Shown: positions 51,968-60,167 of the stretch, one piece after another
Position numbering within the stretch: the first letter of the stretch is position 1
How the letters are laid out: each line of letters begins with the position of its first letter
NCBI RefSeq assembly: GCF_004358325.1
Contig: NZ_CP037940.1
Location: 2,956,652 to 3,020,651 of the forward strand
Origin: Periweissella cryptocerci
GTDB taxonomy: Bacteria; Bacillota; Bacilli; Lactobacillales; Lactobacillaceae
DNA length: 64,000 bases
Direction: 5' to 3'
Translations under genes and position numbers: made by a program
The notes under the pieces: generated by a model
The model's input: the letters and a program-made list of their open reading frames with translations, nothing else
The model's database searches: none
What the model was told of the DNA's origin: nothing

Positions 51968-53940
51968 TGATTACTAAAAGACAAAGGAAGCGATTAATTG
52001 ATGACGGTGCTGATCCCGAACTGTTAGGGAGGGTTCAGCCCCAGGGAAATATAATTATTGAAGATGATTTTGTTAAGGCTGGTGATGGATTTTATAAAGT
52101 GCTTCAAGTTTTGGAGTATCCCGCCGATGGATTATCTCACTTTTGGGGCAATTCATTAGTTGATAACAAAAATACTATTACTCAAATTTCTATCGGTACA
52201 GAAGATCAGCAAGAAATGGCTAAGGAAACTAAAAAGTCTGTTGATGAACGGACATTGCGGGTAAATGAAGCAAAATCTTTAGTTGAACGAGATGAAGCTG
52301 AAATTAGTCGTGATGATAGTCGTCGTGCCTATCAAGATATTAAAGCAAATAATATTCCAGCCAAAAGAGTTTATATTCGTATGTTTGTTTATGATCGGTC
52401 TCTTGAAGAATTGAACAAGCAAGTTAGTCGAATTATTGATCGATTATCTAAGTTTAAAATTCAATCTTTACGAGGTGAACAACTCTACGAATTTGAATCT
52501 AATTTTATGGATACTATGAACCAGGTTGATTTACTTAACAAGAGAAAAGGTACACCAATCTTAGCTACTGATTTAGGTGGTATTTACTGGTTTAACTTTA
52601 CTAACTGGAATGACCCTAATGGGTTTTATGCTGGTTTTACTCGTAAAAATGGTGCTGTTATTATTGATTTTTTACACCGCGATAACTTAGAACGTGATGG
52701 TCAAGTCAAGCGTACACGGTCGTTTATGGCGACTTTTGGTAATCCTCGTACAGGTAAGTCAACATTAGTGAAAAAATTCGTGAAGAATATGATAATTCGG
52801 AATCATTTTTTCCGCTGTTTTGATATTAAAAGTGAGTATCATACTTTAGCTGACGCTGCTGGTGGCACGATTCTTGATTTATCTGGTTCGCAAAATCGTG
52901 TGAACATGTTTGAAATTTTTCCGACTGCTGTTGTCTGGAATCGAACAACTAAAGAGTTTGAAGTCGATGAAATCTCTAGTTTTGCTAGCAATATTAATAA
53001 AATTAAGTCGATAGCTATCTTTCAGAATAAGTCGTTATCTGAGAACGATATAGTGCTCTTAGACAGAGTTTTAACCAACTTCTATATTAGAGAGAAGCTG
53101 TGGGCTAAAAATCCTAAGATGAACTTACAACACCGAATAACTGGGTTGCCACATGACCAATATCCAGTTCTTCACAATTTTGTGTCGTATATCAAAATGG
53201 TTGCGGAAACTTATGTTCAACGGAACAGACCTGGTGATGAGATTTCTTCAATAAGTCGGTTGACTAACACTTTTGAAATGATGTTATCAAAAGAGCCGGA
53301 TTTATTTGACGGTGCTACTACAATTCGCGATTTATCAGATACGAAGTTTGTTGTTTTTGATATTAATAACTTGAAATCTCATGGGATTGCTACTTTTAAT
53401 TCGCAAGTTTATTCAGCGTTGTTCTTAACCACTGCTGAAATTGTTAATAACGGTCAAAAATGGCGTCAATTAATACGTGAAAACAAAGCCACGATTGAAG
53501 ATGTTGAATGGTATTACATCAACGTTGAAGAATCACAACGTATTTTGAATCGTGATTTTATTGAAGGCGTTGAGACTTTTGCGGATTTGATGGAAATTAT
53601 GGCGCAAAACTTTGCTTCGTTAAGTATTCAAGCACCGACGATGAAGGACATGATTCCGGAGGGCATGATGACTAGTTTTGATCCAGTTGATAAACGGTAT
53701 ATGAATGCTATTTCTAAAATCATGGGAATGATGCAGTATGTGAACTTGTTTCAGTTGCCTGCTGATGATATGGATCGATTGACGCATATGTTCCGTAAGA
53801 CAGTGACGATTGATCAACTTGAGGTTGTGAGTGATTACAATCGCGGCGATGTGTTAACCATTATTCAGGGAGATAGAAATATTGAGTGGCATGTTCAATT
53901 GCTTGAAGGAGAAGATGAATTATTCGATGGGGGTATTTAA
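51964..53940 (+). CDS. virB4: VirB4/TrsE-type ATPase
   Basis: 658 residues. The N-terminal domain has a coiled stretch (about 85-125). Walker A GNPRTGKST begins at about residue 259; an FVVFDINNL-type Walker B region and the C-terminal VirB4 motif around INVEESQRIL follow. The length is right for TrsE. It energises assembly and substrate passage in the secretion channel. It overlaps the TrsD-like gene (ATGATG start in the stop) and is followed after a few bases by a small membrane protein, giving one continuous operon. Confidence 0.94.
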   Translation: MMITKRQRKRLIDDGADPELLGRVQPQGNIIIEDDFVKAGDGFYKVLQVLEYPADGLSHFWGNSLVDNKNTITQISIGTEDQQEMAKETKKSVDERTLRVNEAKSLVERDEAEISRDDSRRAYQDIKANNIPAKRVYIRMFVYDRSLEELNKQVSRIIDRLSKFKIQSLRGEQLYEFESNFMDTMNQVDLLNKRKGTPILATDLGGIYWFNFTNWNDPNGFYAGFTRKNGAVIIDFLHRDNLERDGQVKRTRSFMATFGNPRTGKSTLVKKFVKNMIIRNHFFRCFDIKSEYHTLADAAGGTILDLSGSQNRVNMFEIFPTAVVWNRTTKEFEVDEISSFASNINKIKSIAIFQNKSLSENDIVLLDRVLTNFYIREKLWAKNPKMNLQHRITGLPHDQYPVLHNFVSYIKMVAETYVQRNRPGDEISSISRLTNTFEMMLSKEPDLFDGATTIRDLSDTKFVVFDINNLKSHGIATFNSQVYSALFLTTAEIVNNGQKWRQLIRENKATIEDVEWYYINVEESQRILNRDFIEGVETFADLMEIMAQNFASLSIQAPTMKDMIPEGMMTSFDPVDKRYMNAISKIMGMMQYVNLFQLPADDMDRLTHMFRKTVTIDQLEVVSDYNRGDVLTIIQGDRNIEWHVQLLEGEDELFDGGI

Positions 53941-53944
53941 CGTG

Positions 53945-54175
53945 ATGAAAAAGAATAAGTTGACTCCTTCGATTTTCAACTTGAGCGGACGATATGACGT
54001 TTTGAAGTCGGAAACTGCTACTAAGATGGAACAATCAAAAAAAGAGCTTTCTGAAATTATTAATAAACGAGAGGCAACTGGTGAAGAAAGTACTAAGGTA
54101 TCGCGAAATTTTGTGTTGTTAATATTACTTTTCGGTGTATTAGCACTGGCAGCCTTACTGCTAGCATTTATGTAA
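53945..54175 (+). CDS. Small C-tail-anchored membrane protein
   Basis: 76 residues from ATG 53945 (GTG 53942 possible; the frame extends back into virB4). Hydrophilic and Lys/Glu-rich for about 50 residues, then a single C-terminal helix (NFVLLILLFGVLALAALLLAFM). This tail-anchored layout occurs among small components of Gram-positive transfer operons (TrsF-like position), but the family is not recognised. Confidence 0.65.
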   Translation: MKKNKLTPSIFNLSGRYDVLKSETATKMEQSKKELSEIINKREATGEESTKVSRNFVLLILLFGVLALAALLLAFM

Positions 54176-54192
54176 AGGAAAGGTGGAATTAT

Positions 54193-54483
54193 ATGTTTTA
54201 TCCTAATTTTGAATTAAACGGTGATGGTTTTATGCTCATTGGTGTTGTCACTTTTATTATAATCCGTGAGGATGTTGAGCCAAATTTGAAAACAGCTGTC
54301 GTTCAAGTCGGTGGTGAAACTGATGATATTATTTCTCAACAGGTTTCAATGCCTTTAGATTTGTATGAACTGAAAACTAAAGAACTTGGTTCGTTTAAAG
54401 ATCAAGTTATGCAATTTAACGGAGTGCTTAATGATAAAAATGAGTTGCTTGTCCTGGGGGTTGAAGCTTTAAAAATAGAATAG
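54193..54483 (+). CDS. Small hypothetical transfer protein
   Basis: 96 residues, with a beta-rich start (FMLIGVVTFIIIREDVEP) and a helical C-terminal half (LKTKELGSFKDQVMQF). No membrane segment or motif. The ribosome binding site aaggaaaggtgg lies about 8 bases upstream. It lies between the tail-anchored protein and the hydrolase in the secretion operon. Function unknown. Confidence 0.62.
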   Translation: MFYPNFELNGDGFMLIGVVTFIIIREDVEPNLKTAVVQVGGETDDIISQQVSMPLDLYELKTKELGSFKDQVMQFNGVLNDKNELLVLGVEALKIE

Positions 54484-54495
54484 GCGGTGTTTATA

Positions 54496-55650
54496 TTGAT
54501 AAATTTGATCAAAAAACATATTTTCATGTCAATATTTTCAGGTAGCACTATCCTCGTTATTTTGGGTGTTTTCTTAGTATTCATAGTAATTATGGGGCTG
54601 TCAGCCTCTAATGAAGATGATGGTAGTGACTGTGATGATTCTTCTACCTCTCAAAGTATAGTTTTACCTTCAGACGCTGATCAAGAAAAGACAGCCAAAG
54701 CTATATATGATTACTTAACCACTAATGATGGGTTTACTTCTGCTGGTGCTGCTGGTGCGATTGCAAATGCTCAACGTGAAAGTTCGTTTTCTTTGACTAG
54801 CATTAATACTTCCGGCGGTGTGGGGGGTCTTTTTCAATGGTCGTTTGGTGGTTCTCCAAATGGTAATCGAATGGTTGGCGGTGGTTTTATGAATCCAGAT
54901 GACCAGTCAACTTGGACATTTGATAATGAAATGAAGTTGATGAGTTGGGAATTTAAAAATGAAAGTCATGGTCAAGCGACACTGACTAAAGTTGCTCCAC
55001 AAACAGATCCCGAACAAGCTGCGTTGGATTGGTCTCAGTATTATGAAGGTGTTTTGTTGAATGATCCGCAGACAAAACCTGATGAAATTAAAAACAGTGC
55101 TACCGCGTGGTATGTAAAGTTGGGTGGTTCAGATCCCATCACTGAAAGCACAGTGAATACAGCAACGTCTCCAGCTCCTGACGGTTCTGATGAGGATTCA
55201 AGTTCTGATGGTTGCTATGTTGATGGTGATTCGGCAGATGGTGGCGGAGATGTTGTAACTTTAGCAAAGGAATTAGCTAGTAATACTCCACCATACAGTT
55301 ATGTGTTAGGCGGTAATCCTGAAAATCTCAAGACTTCAGGCACAGATTGCTCTGGTTTTACCAGTTACGTGTGGAAACATGCTGCAAACGTTGTTTTGCC
55401 GCGCACCGCCCAACAGCAAGCTGACGCGTATGGAAAACTTGATAGAGATGACCTACAGCCAGGCGATTTGGTTTTCTATCACAATGGTTTTGGTAGCGAG
55501 TATATCGATCACGTAGCATTGTATATTGGTGATGGAAAAATAGCGCAAGAAGCCGATGAAAAAACAGGTTGTATCATTTCATCAATTGATGGTGGAGGAC
55601 ATTTTGAGTTTGGTGGACGAGTAAAGAAAGATAGTGGTGATAATGCGTAA
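54496..55650 (+). CDS. Transfer-associated cell-wall hydrolase (VirB1/TrsG-like: lysozyme plus NlpC/P60)
   Basis: 384 residues from TTG 54496 (GGCGGTG site six bases upstream; GTG 54487 is the alternative). Membrane anchor at about 14-35. A phage-tail-lysozyme-like domain (about 65-205: AIYDYLTTNDGFTSAGAAGAIANAQRESSF... GLFQWS) carries the likely catalytic Glu of QRESSF. An acidic linker leads to an NlpC/P60 peptidase (about 250-384) with the catalytic Cys in GTDCSGFTSYV and His in IDHVALYIGDG. It would open the peptidoglycan locally for the transfer channel, as TrsG or PrgK do. Confidence 0.93.
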   Translation: MINLIKKHIFMSIFSGSTILVILGVFLVFIVIMGLSASNEDDGSDCDDSSTSQSIVLPSDADQEKTAKAIYDYLTTNDGFTSAGAAGAIANAQRESSFSLTSINTSGGVGGLFQWSFGGSPNGNRMVGGGFMNPDDQSTWTFDNEMKLMSWEFKNESHGQATLTKVAPQTDPEQAALDWSQYYEGVLLNDPQTKPDEIKNSATAWYVKLGGSDPITESTVNTATSPAPDGSDEDSSSDGCYVDGDSADGGGDVVTLAKELASNTPPYSYVLGGNPENLKTSGTDCSGFTSYVWKHAANVVLPRTAQQQADAYGKLDRDDLQPGDLVFYHNGFGSEYIDHVALYIGDGKIAQEADEKTGCIISSIDGGGHFEFGGRVKKDSGDNA

Positions 55651-56203
55651 AAATGTGTGGATTATCATAGTGTTTATATTTTGTCTCGTACTATCCTTTT
55701 CAATTTTTAAAAATGTTGAAAAAGATAATGCAAATAGTGAATTAAATGGAAAAATTAGTAAATTATCTTTCAATAATCAAATATTGAAAGACAAACTACA
55801 AATTGCCCTAAATAATAACGATGAGAGCCAGTCTACGGCTGCTATGACTAATTGTACTAAAAAGGTTTTAAAGGGCATGTTGACCTTCTCTAAGGATACT
55901 AGAGTGGATAATTTTAAGGCAATTGAGTATTTAGTCTCGTCAAATGTTTATTCGCAATTTAAACCTATATCAATTGACGGTACTATGCCAGATATTTCTA
56001 GTGATTTAAAAACAATTGATATTTATCCCGCGACTCAGCAGGGTATGGTTATGAATGTGTATGTACAAGTTACTGTGTATTCATCAGTTGGGACTTCAGA
56101 GCCTAAACCGGCGAAGCGATTGTATCAGATACACTATAATGTTCGTCAAAATAAGATTGTAATGTTGAAGTATGTAACAGATGTTGAATGGCAAGATAAT
56201 TAA
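55643..56203 (+). CDS. VirB8/TcpC-like membrane protein (tentative)
   Basis: 186 residues from ATG 55643, overlapping the previous stop by eight bases. Basic start (MRKN), one membrane helix (about 4-22), short coiled coil (about 27-55), then an extracytoplasmic alpha/beta domain (VYSQFKPI... VMNVYVQVTVYSS... RLYQIHYNVRQNKIVMLKYV) that resembles the NTF2-like fold of VirB8. Position after the hydrolase in the secretion operon fits. The fold call is by eye. Confidence 0.65.
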   Translation: MRKNVWIIIVFIFCLVLSFSIFKNVEKDNANSELNGKISKLSFNNQILKDKLQIALNNNDESQSTAAMTNCTKKVLKGMLTFSKDTRVDNFKAIEYLVSSNVYSQFKPISIDGTMPDISSDLKTIDIYPATQQGMVMNVYVQVTVYSSVGTSEPKPAKRLYQIHYNVRQNKIVMLKYVTDVEWQDN

Positions 56204-56222
56204 AAATATTGGAGGTGGGTAT

Positions 56223-56477
56223 ATGCCTGGTAAAAATAAAACAGTAGACGATTTTGATCGTGAAATCGAGAAACATAAGTCCGAAATTCGCAAATTAAAT
56301 AAACAAAAGGAAGCATTATTAAATAAACAAGCTTTAGAGCTTGGTAAGAAATTTTTAAGTGTAGTACCTGGTGGGTTGAGTCCTGAAGATGCTTTTAGTT
56401 TGGTGGAAGGTACACTTTCATCAATGAATGAAAGTATGGAAACAAATACAGATTTAGCTGAAAACGGTCAAGAATGA
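56223..56477 (+). CDS. Small coiled-coil protein, last gene of the secretion operon
   Basis: 84 residues from ATG 56223, preceded by a strong site (ttggaggtggg). Residues 5-45 form a charged coiled coil (DDFDREIEKHKSEIRKLNKQKEALL), followed by a short Gly/Pro turn and an acidic tail. No catalytic motif. It might be an accessory relaxosome or channel factor; not recognised. Confidence 0.68.
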   Translation: MPGKNKTVDDFDREIEKHKSEIRKLNKQKEALLNKQALELGKKFLSVVPGGLSPEDAFSLVEGTLSSMNESMETNTDLAENGQE

Positions 56478-56593
56478 TTTTCATTTGGCACATACAATTA
56501 TGATATTCAGCAAACGTTTTCAGTTCGCTATGTTAAACATATTGTTGTACGCAATTCGTACAGTATCGTTTCGGAGTAAAAAATGTGTGGTCG

Positions 56594-56668
56594 AAAAGTA
56601 ATACAGCATTACTGTAAAAAAAGTAGTACCGCATTATTGGAAAAAAGTAATACTGTATCATTGTAAAA
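56594..56668. repeat. Three tandem 24-26 bp iteron-like repeats
   Basis: Copies begin at 56594, 56619 and 56643: AAAAGTAATACAGCATTACT, AAAAGTAGTACCGCATTATT and AAAAGTAATACTGTATCATT, each followed by (T/G)G(T/G)AAAA. Each copy is itself a dyad (AGTAAT...ATTACT). They lie next to the ParA/ParB-like genes, so they may be a centromere (parS) or replication iterons. The remainder of 56478-56727 is non-coding. Confidence 0.75.
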
Positions 56669-56712
56669 AAAGATAACCTCTGCTAAACTAATAGCAGAAG
56701 TTATCTTTAAAA
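56665..56712 (-). terminator. Minus-strand terminator
   Basis: Seventeen-base stem AAAGATAACCTCTGCTA/TAGCAGAAGTTATCTTT (one mismatch); read on the minus strand it runs into T7. It ends the small membrane-protein transcript. Confidence 0.85.
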
Positions 56713-56721
56713 AATGTTTGT

Positions 56722-56758
56722 TAGCGCTTAGTCTTTGGATGGGGTAAGCGCTTTTTTT
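56722..56758 (+). terminator. Plus-strand terminator overlapping the 3' end of the convergent gene
   Basis: AGCGCTTA/TAAGCGCT stem with T7 on the plus strand. The stop codon of the minus-strand gene lies inside the stem, so transcripts of the two strands overlap here. Confidence 0.8.
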
Positions 56759-56934
56759 GCGTCCTTAATTAATAAGCGCGCTTGCTTAAATGTTACTCTT
56801 ATCAAAAATACAATAACAAATAACATCAAGATAATTAACGCTGCATATATAAGGCTCATAAGCAAACTCCTTTCCCAACTAGGCGGATCAAGTGACCGCC
56901 ACGCTTCTAACAAACTTTGAAATAAAGCTGTCAT
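56728..56934 (-). CDS. Small membrane protein with two alternative starts; possible type I toxin or holin-like
   Basis: 68 residues from ATG 56934, which has an AAAGGAGG site at good distance. A second in-frame ATG at 56859 has its own AAAGGAG site and would give a 43-residue protein with one membrane helix (IYAALIILMLFVIVFLI) and a basic tail, the look of small plasmid toxins. Transcription from the left overlaps its 3' end between two opposed terminators, the layout of antisense-controlled (Fst/par-like) modules. Function is inferred from layout alone. Confidence 0.6.
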   Translation of the reverse strand: MTALFQSLLEAWRSLDPPSWERSLLMSLIYAALIILMLFVIVFLIRVTFKQARLLIKDAKKALTPSKD

Positions 56935-56965
56935 TGGTGCGTCCTCCTTTCGTTAGTAATTAGGA

Positions 56966-57001
56966 GAACTATGACAGTAGGTTAAACCATTTTCATAGTT
57001 C
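56966..57001. promoter_or_regulatory. Inverted repeat upstream of the small membrane-protein gene
   Basis: GAACTATGA-N18-TCATAGTTC with a nested palindrome GGTTAAACC (56980-56988). The segment ATTTTCATA (56989-56997) occurs again at 58256 and 58333 before parA, suggesting a common partition-protein or repressor site. Confidence 0.45.
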
Positions 57002-57045
57002 AACCATAAGGTAATAATACATGATTTTAAGTATTTTAGAAACAC

Positions 57046-57080
57046 AAAAAGCCAAACATTTAAACATGTTTGGCTTTTTT
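57046..57080. terminator. Bidirectional terminator of the partition operon
   Basis: AAAAAGCCAAACAT/ATGTTTGGCTTTTT hairpin with A and T tracts on each side, 24 bases after the stop of the ParB-like gene. Confidence 0.88.
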
Positions 57081-57103
57081 GCCGTGACGCTATGCTAAAC
57101 TTA

Positions 57104-57391
57104 TTAATTTTTTTCGTTTTTAGCTAATTCTTCTCTGGCTAATTCTTCAACGAGAAATTCAATAAAGGGAGACCGCTTCATGCCACGTTTGGCTGCCATT
57201 TCATCAATAACATTCATTACGGATGGACGTGCATTGAATGTATACTTTTTGCGTTCTTCAAAAATACGTTCTTGAGGTAAGCGCAATTCTAATGAGTTGG
57301 CTTCAACACCAAATTTTGACTCATGAAGGGGGACATTTTGCATTTGTTTTGCTTTCTTGTATGGTGCTAATTGTTCTTCTGGTGATTTCAT
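57104..57391 (-). CDS. ParB-like / RHH-type partition partner
   Basis: 95 residues, basic, with the C-terminal half FNARPSVMNVIDEMAAKRGMKRSPFIEFLVEELA resembling a ribbon-helix-helix DNA-binding fold. It lies 31 bases after parA on the same strand. In type Ib partition systems a small RHH protein of this size binds the centromere and stimulates ParA, so this is the likely partner. The site it binds may be the iteron-like repeats at 56594 or the ATTTTCATA sites. Confidence 0.75.
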   Translation of the reverse strand: MKSPEEQLAPYKKAKQMQNVPLHESKFGVEANSLELRLPQERIFEERKKYTFNARPSVMNVIDEMAAKRGMKRSPFIEFLVEELAREELAKNEKN

Positions 57392-57422
57392 TTTCTATTC
57401 CTCATTTTTCATATTAATTTGT

Positions 57423-58241
57423 CTATTCAGCAGCGTCAAGAACTTCAATCATTTTGTTATAAGCAATATCAGTTTCTTCCATCAATTTTTTATTTCTCTT
57501 TTTTAAACTAGGGTACATGTTCTTAAACTGTTCATTCGCACTAACATTGAATTTTTTTGAATTTTCAATGAGCGCGAATTTGGGAATAATCGTTAGGAGT
57601 ACATCTTTCTGTGTTTCAGCATACTCTTGTGTTCCCGTTTTTGAAAAATCAAATGCAGAACCAATATGATATAGTTTCCCGTTGATTGTACTTTCAAATT
57701 GTTTAGTATCTAGATTTATTTCAATCTTATTTTCTTTTAATAAATCAAATTGAGCTTCGTACTCTAATCTATCTTGTGCTCCGATTTTGTCTCCTGTTAT
57801 AAAATCAAAAATCACATCTGAAGTCATGGTTATTATTTTATTTAACGTCGTATCATTTGGGTGAGTATCAAAGAAGATATAGTCGAAGTCGAACCAATTG
57901 TATTCTTCAGTGGGTGTATATATCCAGTTAAGTAATTTTTTCTCCCATCCTGGCATTCCATTTAGGTGTTTATTTAATAATTCTCCGTTATTAACTGATC
58001 CAGGAATGATGAAGATATTTTTCTTTGGATTTTCTACTCTGACTGGTTTGTTATAAAAAATATCATTTGTCGTACCATGAACTTCTGTTGCTAGCCCAAA
58101 TCGTTTTGATAGTCCACGATTTTCGTCTAAGTCTAGTATTAGAACTTTTTTGTTTTGTAATGCTAATTTACCTGCCAAATTAAAAGCAGTTGTGGTCTTA
58201 CCCGAACCTCCTTTACTTGAAACAAACATTCCTGTTTTCAT
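57423..58241 (-). CDS. parA: ParA-type partition ATPase
   Basis: 272 residues. Deviant Walker A KGGSGKTT at residues 10-17 (SSKGGSGKTTTAFN), Walker A' region VLILDLDENRG, and a Walker B-like FIFFDTHPN near residue 125. Short type without an N-terminal HTH, as in type Ib ParA/Soj-like proteins. It drives plasmid segregation along the nucleoid. The site caggagaag precedes the ATG. The upstream gap carries two ATTTTCATAT direct repeats, probable operator or centromere elements. Confidence 0.92.
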   Translation of the reverse strand: MKTGMFVSSKGGSGKTTTAFNLAGKLALQNKKVLILDLDENRGLSKRFGLATEVHGTTNDIFYNKPVRVENPKKNIFIIPGSVNNGELLNKHLNGMPGWEKKLLNWIYTPTEEYNWFDFDYIFFDTHPNDTTLNKIITMTSDVIFDFITGDKIGAQDRLEYEAQFDLLKENKIEINLDTKQFESTINGKLYHIGSAFDFSKTGTQEYAETQKDVLLTIIPKFALIENSKKFNVSANEQFKNMYPSLKKRNKKLMEETDIAYNKMIEVLDAAE

Positions 58242-58484
58242 TTTTCTTCTCCTGTATTTTCATATGTTTATATGTCGAATAGCTGAAAAAATTAATATTC
58301 TCGGCGGTTTAAAGTAAGTTAATTGTATGACTATTTTCATATTTCAGGGAAATTAATTTTTTAAAGTATTTTCCGAAAAAAAGATTAAGAAAGTTTAAAG
58401 GAATTTGTTGAATTGCACCGAAATAGGCATATACTAACTTTCTGTTGTTTTAATTGGTTATCACAAGTGGAGGGTGTGAATTAT
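58242..58484. promoter_or_regulatory. Divergent region between parA and the Xer-type recombinase
   Basis: AT-rich, with ATTTTCATAT at 58256-58265 and 58333-58342. It should hold promoters for both genes; the exact hexamers are not clear. The recombinase frame is open back to 58413, but a good site (gtggaggg) supports the start at 58485. Confidence 0.45.
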
Positions 58485-59348
58485 ATGTGTTATACAAAGT
58501 TTTTGGATTATTTAAAAATTATGGGGTATTCACCACTTACCATTACTTCATATGGTTTTGATTTAAAGGAATTTGACCGTTTTATTGAGCATAAAGATTA
58601 TATTGACCGTGTAGGAATTCGCGAGTATTTAACGTTTTTGTATGACAAGGGATTGGCTAGTAGTACTATCCATCGTAAGGTTGCAGCAATTAAAGCGTTT
58701 TTAAAATTTGCTGAAAGTGCTCGTTCTGATGATGTTTTTGATGTTTTAGTAGGTATAAAAGTACACGCTAAATATCATTTGCCTAAAGTTATATATCAAG
58801 TTGACTTGGATCGAATTTTTGATTACTTGCCAACACAAGAGACTTTTAAAAATGGTTTGAGAGATGAGGCTTTGATTGAAGTATTGTATGGCACGGGTAT
58901 TCGTGTTGGTGAGCTTGTAAGTATGAAAATATCGAATGTTGACTACGCAAACCATCGCCTAAAAGTAATGGGCAAAGGCTCTAAAGAACGATATGTTCCA
59001 CTAGGTCGTAAGGCTGAATTTGCATTAAAAAGATATTGTTTTGAGGAACGGAATGAAAAAATACCAGCATTTAGCGATTACGTATTTCTTAATAGTTACG
59101 GTAGACGGTTAAGTTCGCAGCGTGCTGAGTTCATCGTAGCAGACATATGTGAAAAAGCTGGCGTGTCTAAACGTGTTTATCCTCACATGTTTAGACACAC
59201 GATGGCTACTAATTTGTTAGATAATGGCGCTGATTTGATAAGTATTAAGCAAATTTTGGGTCATTCTAGTGTATCAACGACTATGATTTATACACATGTT
59301 TCATCAAAATCGTTGTTAGATTCATATCATAAATTCTTCACTAGGTAA
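58485..59348 (+). CDS. Xer-type tyrosine recombinase
   Basis: 287 residues from ATG 58485. The SAM-like N-terminal domain (about 1-88) is followed by the catalytic domain with Arg 140 (GTGIRVGEL), His 234-x-x-Arg 237 (YPHMFRHTMATNLL), LGHSSVSTT and nucleophile Tyr 269 (MIYTHVS). Size and motifs are those of XerC/XerD-like enzymes rather than phage integrases. Possible roles: plasmid dimer resolution (a second system besides the serine resolvase) or element excision. A perfect inverted repeat and tandem repeats follow downstream and may be its target. Confidence 0.92.
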   Translation: MCYTKFLDYLKIMGYSPLTITSYGFDLKEFDRFIEHKDYIDRVGIREYLTFLYDKGLASSTIHRKVAAIKAFLKFAESARSDDVFDVLVGIKVHAKYHLPKVIYQVDLDRIFDYLPTQETFKNGLRDEALIEVLYGTGIRVGELVSMKISNVDYANHRLKVMGKGSKERYVPLGRKAEFALKRYCFEERNEKIPAFSDYVFLNSYGRRLSSQRAEFIVADICEKAGVSKRVYPHMFRHTMATNLLDNGADLISIKQILGHSSVSTTMIYTHVSSKSLLDSYHKFFTR

Positions 59349-59401
59349 AACTTTTTGCGCTTTTTAAAAACTTGGATAAATATACGAGAAGTTGCATTTT
59401 A

Positions 59402-59436
59402 TGATTTAATTGTGAATGGTGTTCACAATTAAATCA
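59402..59436. repeat. Perfect 15-bp inverted repeat
   Basis: TGATTTAATTGTGAA, five-base spacer TGGTG, TTCACAATTAAATCA. It lies 53 bases after the recombinase gene and has no T tract. A second dyad AATAATA-CACATGTGC-TATTATT follows at 59444-59466. Candidate recombination core or protein-binding site; terminator function is less likely. Confidence 0.65.
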
Positions 59437-59502
59437 TTTGCACAATAATACACATGTGCTATTATTATCTCAGGATTCAATTCAAGTATTGTTTATGACT
59501 TT

Positions 59503-59624
59503 TAACTATTGGTTATTATTGGTTATCATTGGTTATTATTGGCTGTTCTTGACTATTGGCTATTCTTGACTATTGACTGTTCTTGACTATTGACTGTTCT
59601 TGACTATTGGCTATTGGCTGTTCA
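59503..59624. repeat. Degenerate tandem repeats (TTGACTATTGACTGTTC type)
   Basis: About 120 bases built from a 17-bp unit TTGACTATTGACTGTTC and shorter variants (TTGGTTATTA, TTGGCTATTC). No coding potential. It resembles iteron or minisatellite DNA near a recombination site. Confidence 0.7.
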
Positions 59625-60102
59625 TAAATTAATATAAATAAACAACTGACATTAGGTTGCATTGTGCGTAACGAGTTTACGGCTCAATCCATACACCTAG
59701 TTTACATAATATATATTATTCAAAGATGTGGAAAGCGAAACATAAAAGTAAGGAACTATCCGTGTTCTTCACCTTTGCGCTAATTGTGTCCGTATTGCAA
59801 GCACTACTGATGTGCTGCCTTCCTAATCAGTTATTAAATATATCAATCTGTGGTGAAATTAGATCCGTAGTTACTTTTACGTGTACTCGCTCTGATAATA
59901 AATTTAGAGAATCTATACTATATCCTTAGTCAGCTTTTGATGATGCTGATCTAAACTAGCGGCATTGTTATTTTAACTATTAACACTTTAATCTAAAATG
60001 CGCATTAACTGTAAGCATTGCTCGGTAGCTCTGTTGTAGCATTCGTACTGACATTTCAGCGTGAACGCCTAAACAACGGCACTTTGTGGCTCAGAAATAC
60101 AA

Positions 60103-60141
60103 AAACAGCAACTACTAGACCTCAGTAGTTGCTGTTTTTTT
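60103..60141. terminator. Bidirectional terminator
   Basis: AACAGCAACTACT/AGTAGTTGCTGTT with flanking A and T tracts. It lies beyond the small membrane-protein gene, in the correct position to end leftward transcription. Confidence 0.87.
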
Positions 60142-60167
60142 GAAACATAATTGGTACTTTTTAAATA

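Larger units (their letters stand above)
59349..60102. other. Gene-poor repeat-rich region at the border to the thiamine operon
   Basis: It contains the inverted repeat at 59402 and tandem repeats at about 59503-59624. The remainder (59640-60100) shows only short open frames with poor start sites, for example 59726-59929, which is not supported. It may be the border of the conjugative element. Confidence 0.5.

Noticed and set aside
59503..59624. CRISPR array
   Set aside because: Repeats are short, contiguous and degenerate, without unique spacers; no cas genes.
59726..59929. 67-residue frame in the repeat-rich gap
   Set aside because: No ribosome binding site, no recognisable features, gene-poor surroundings.
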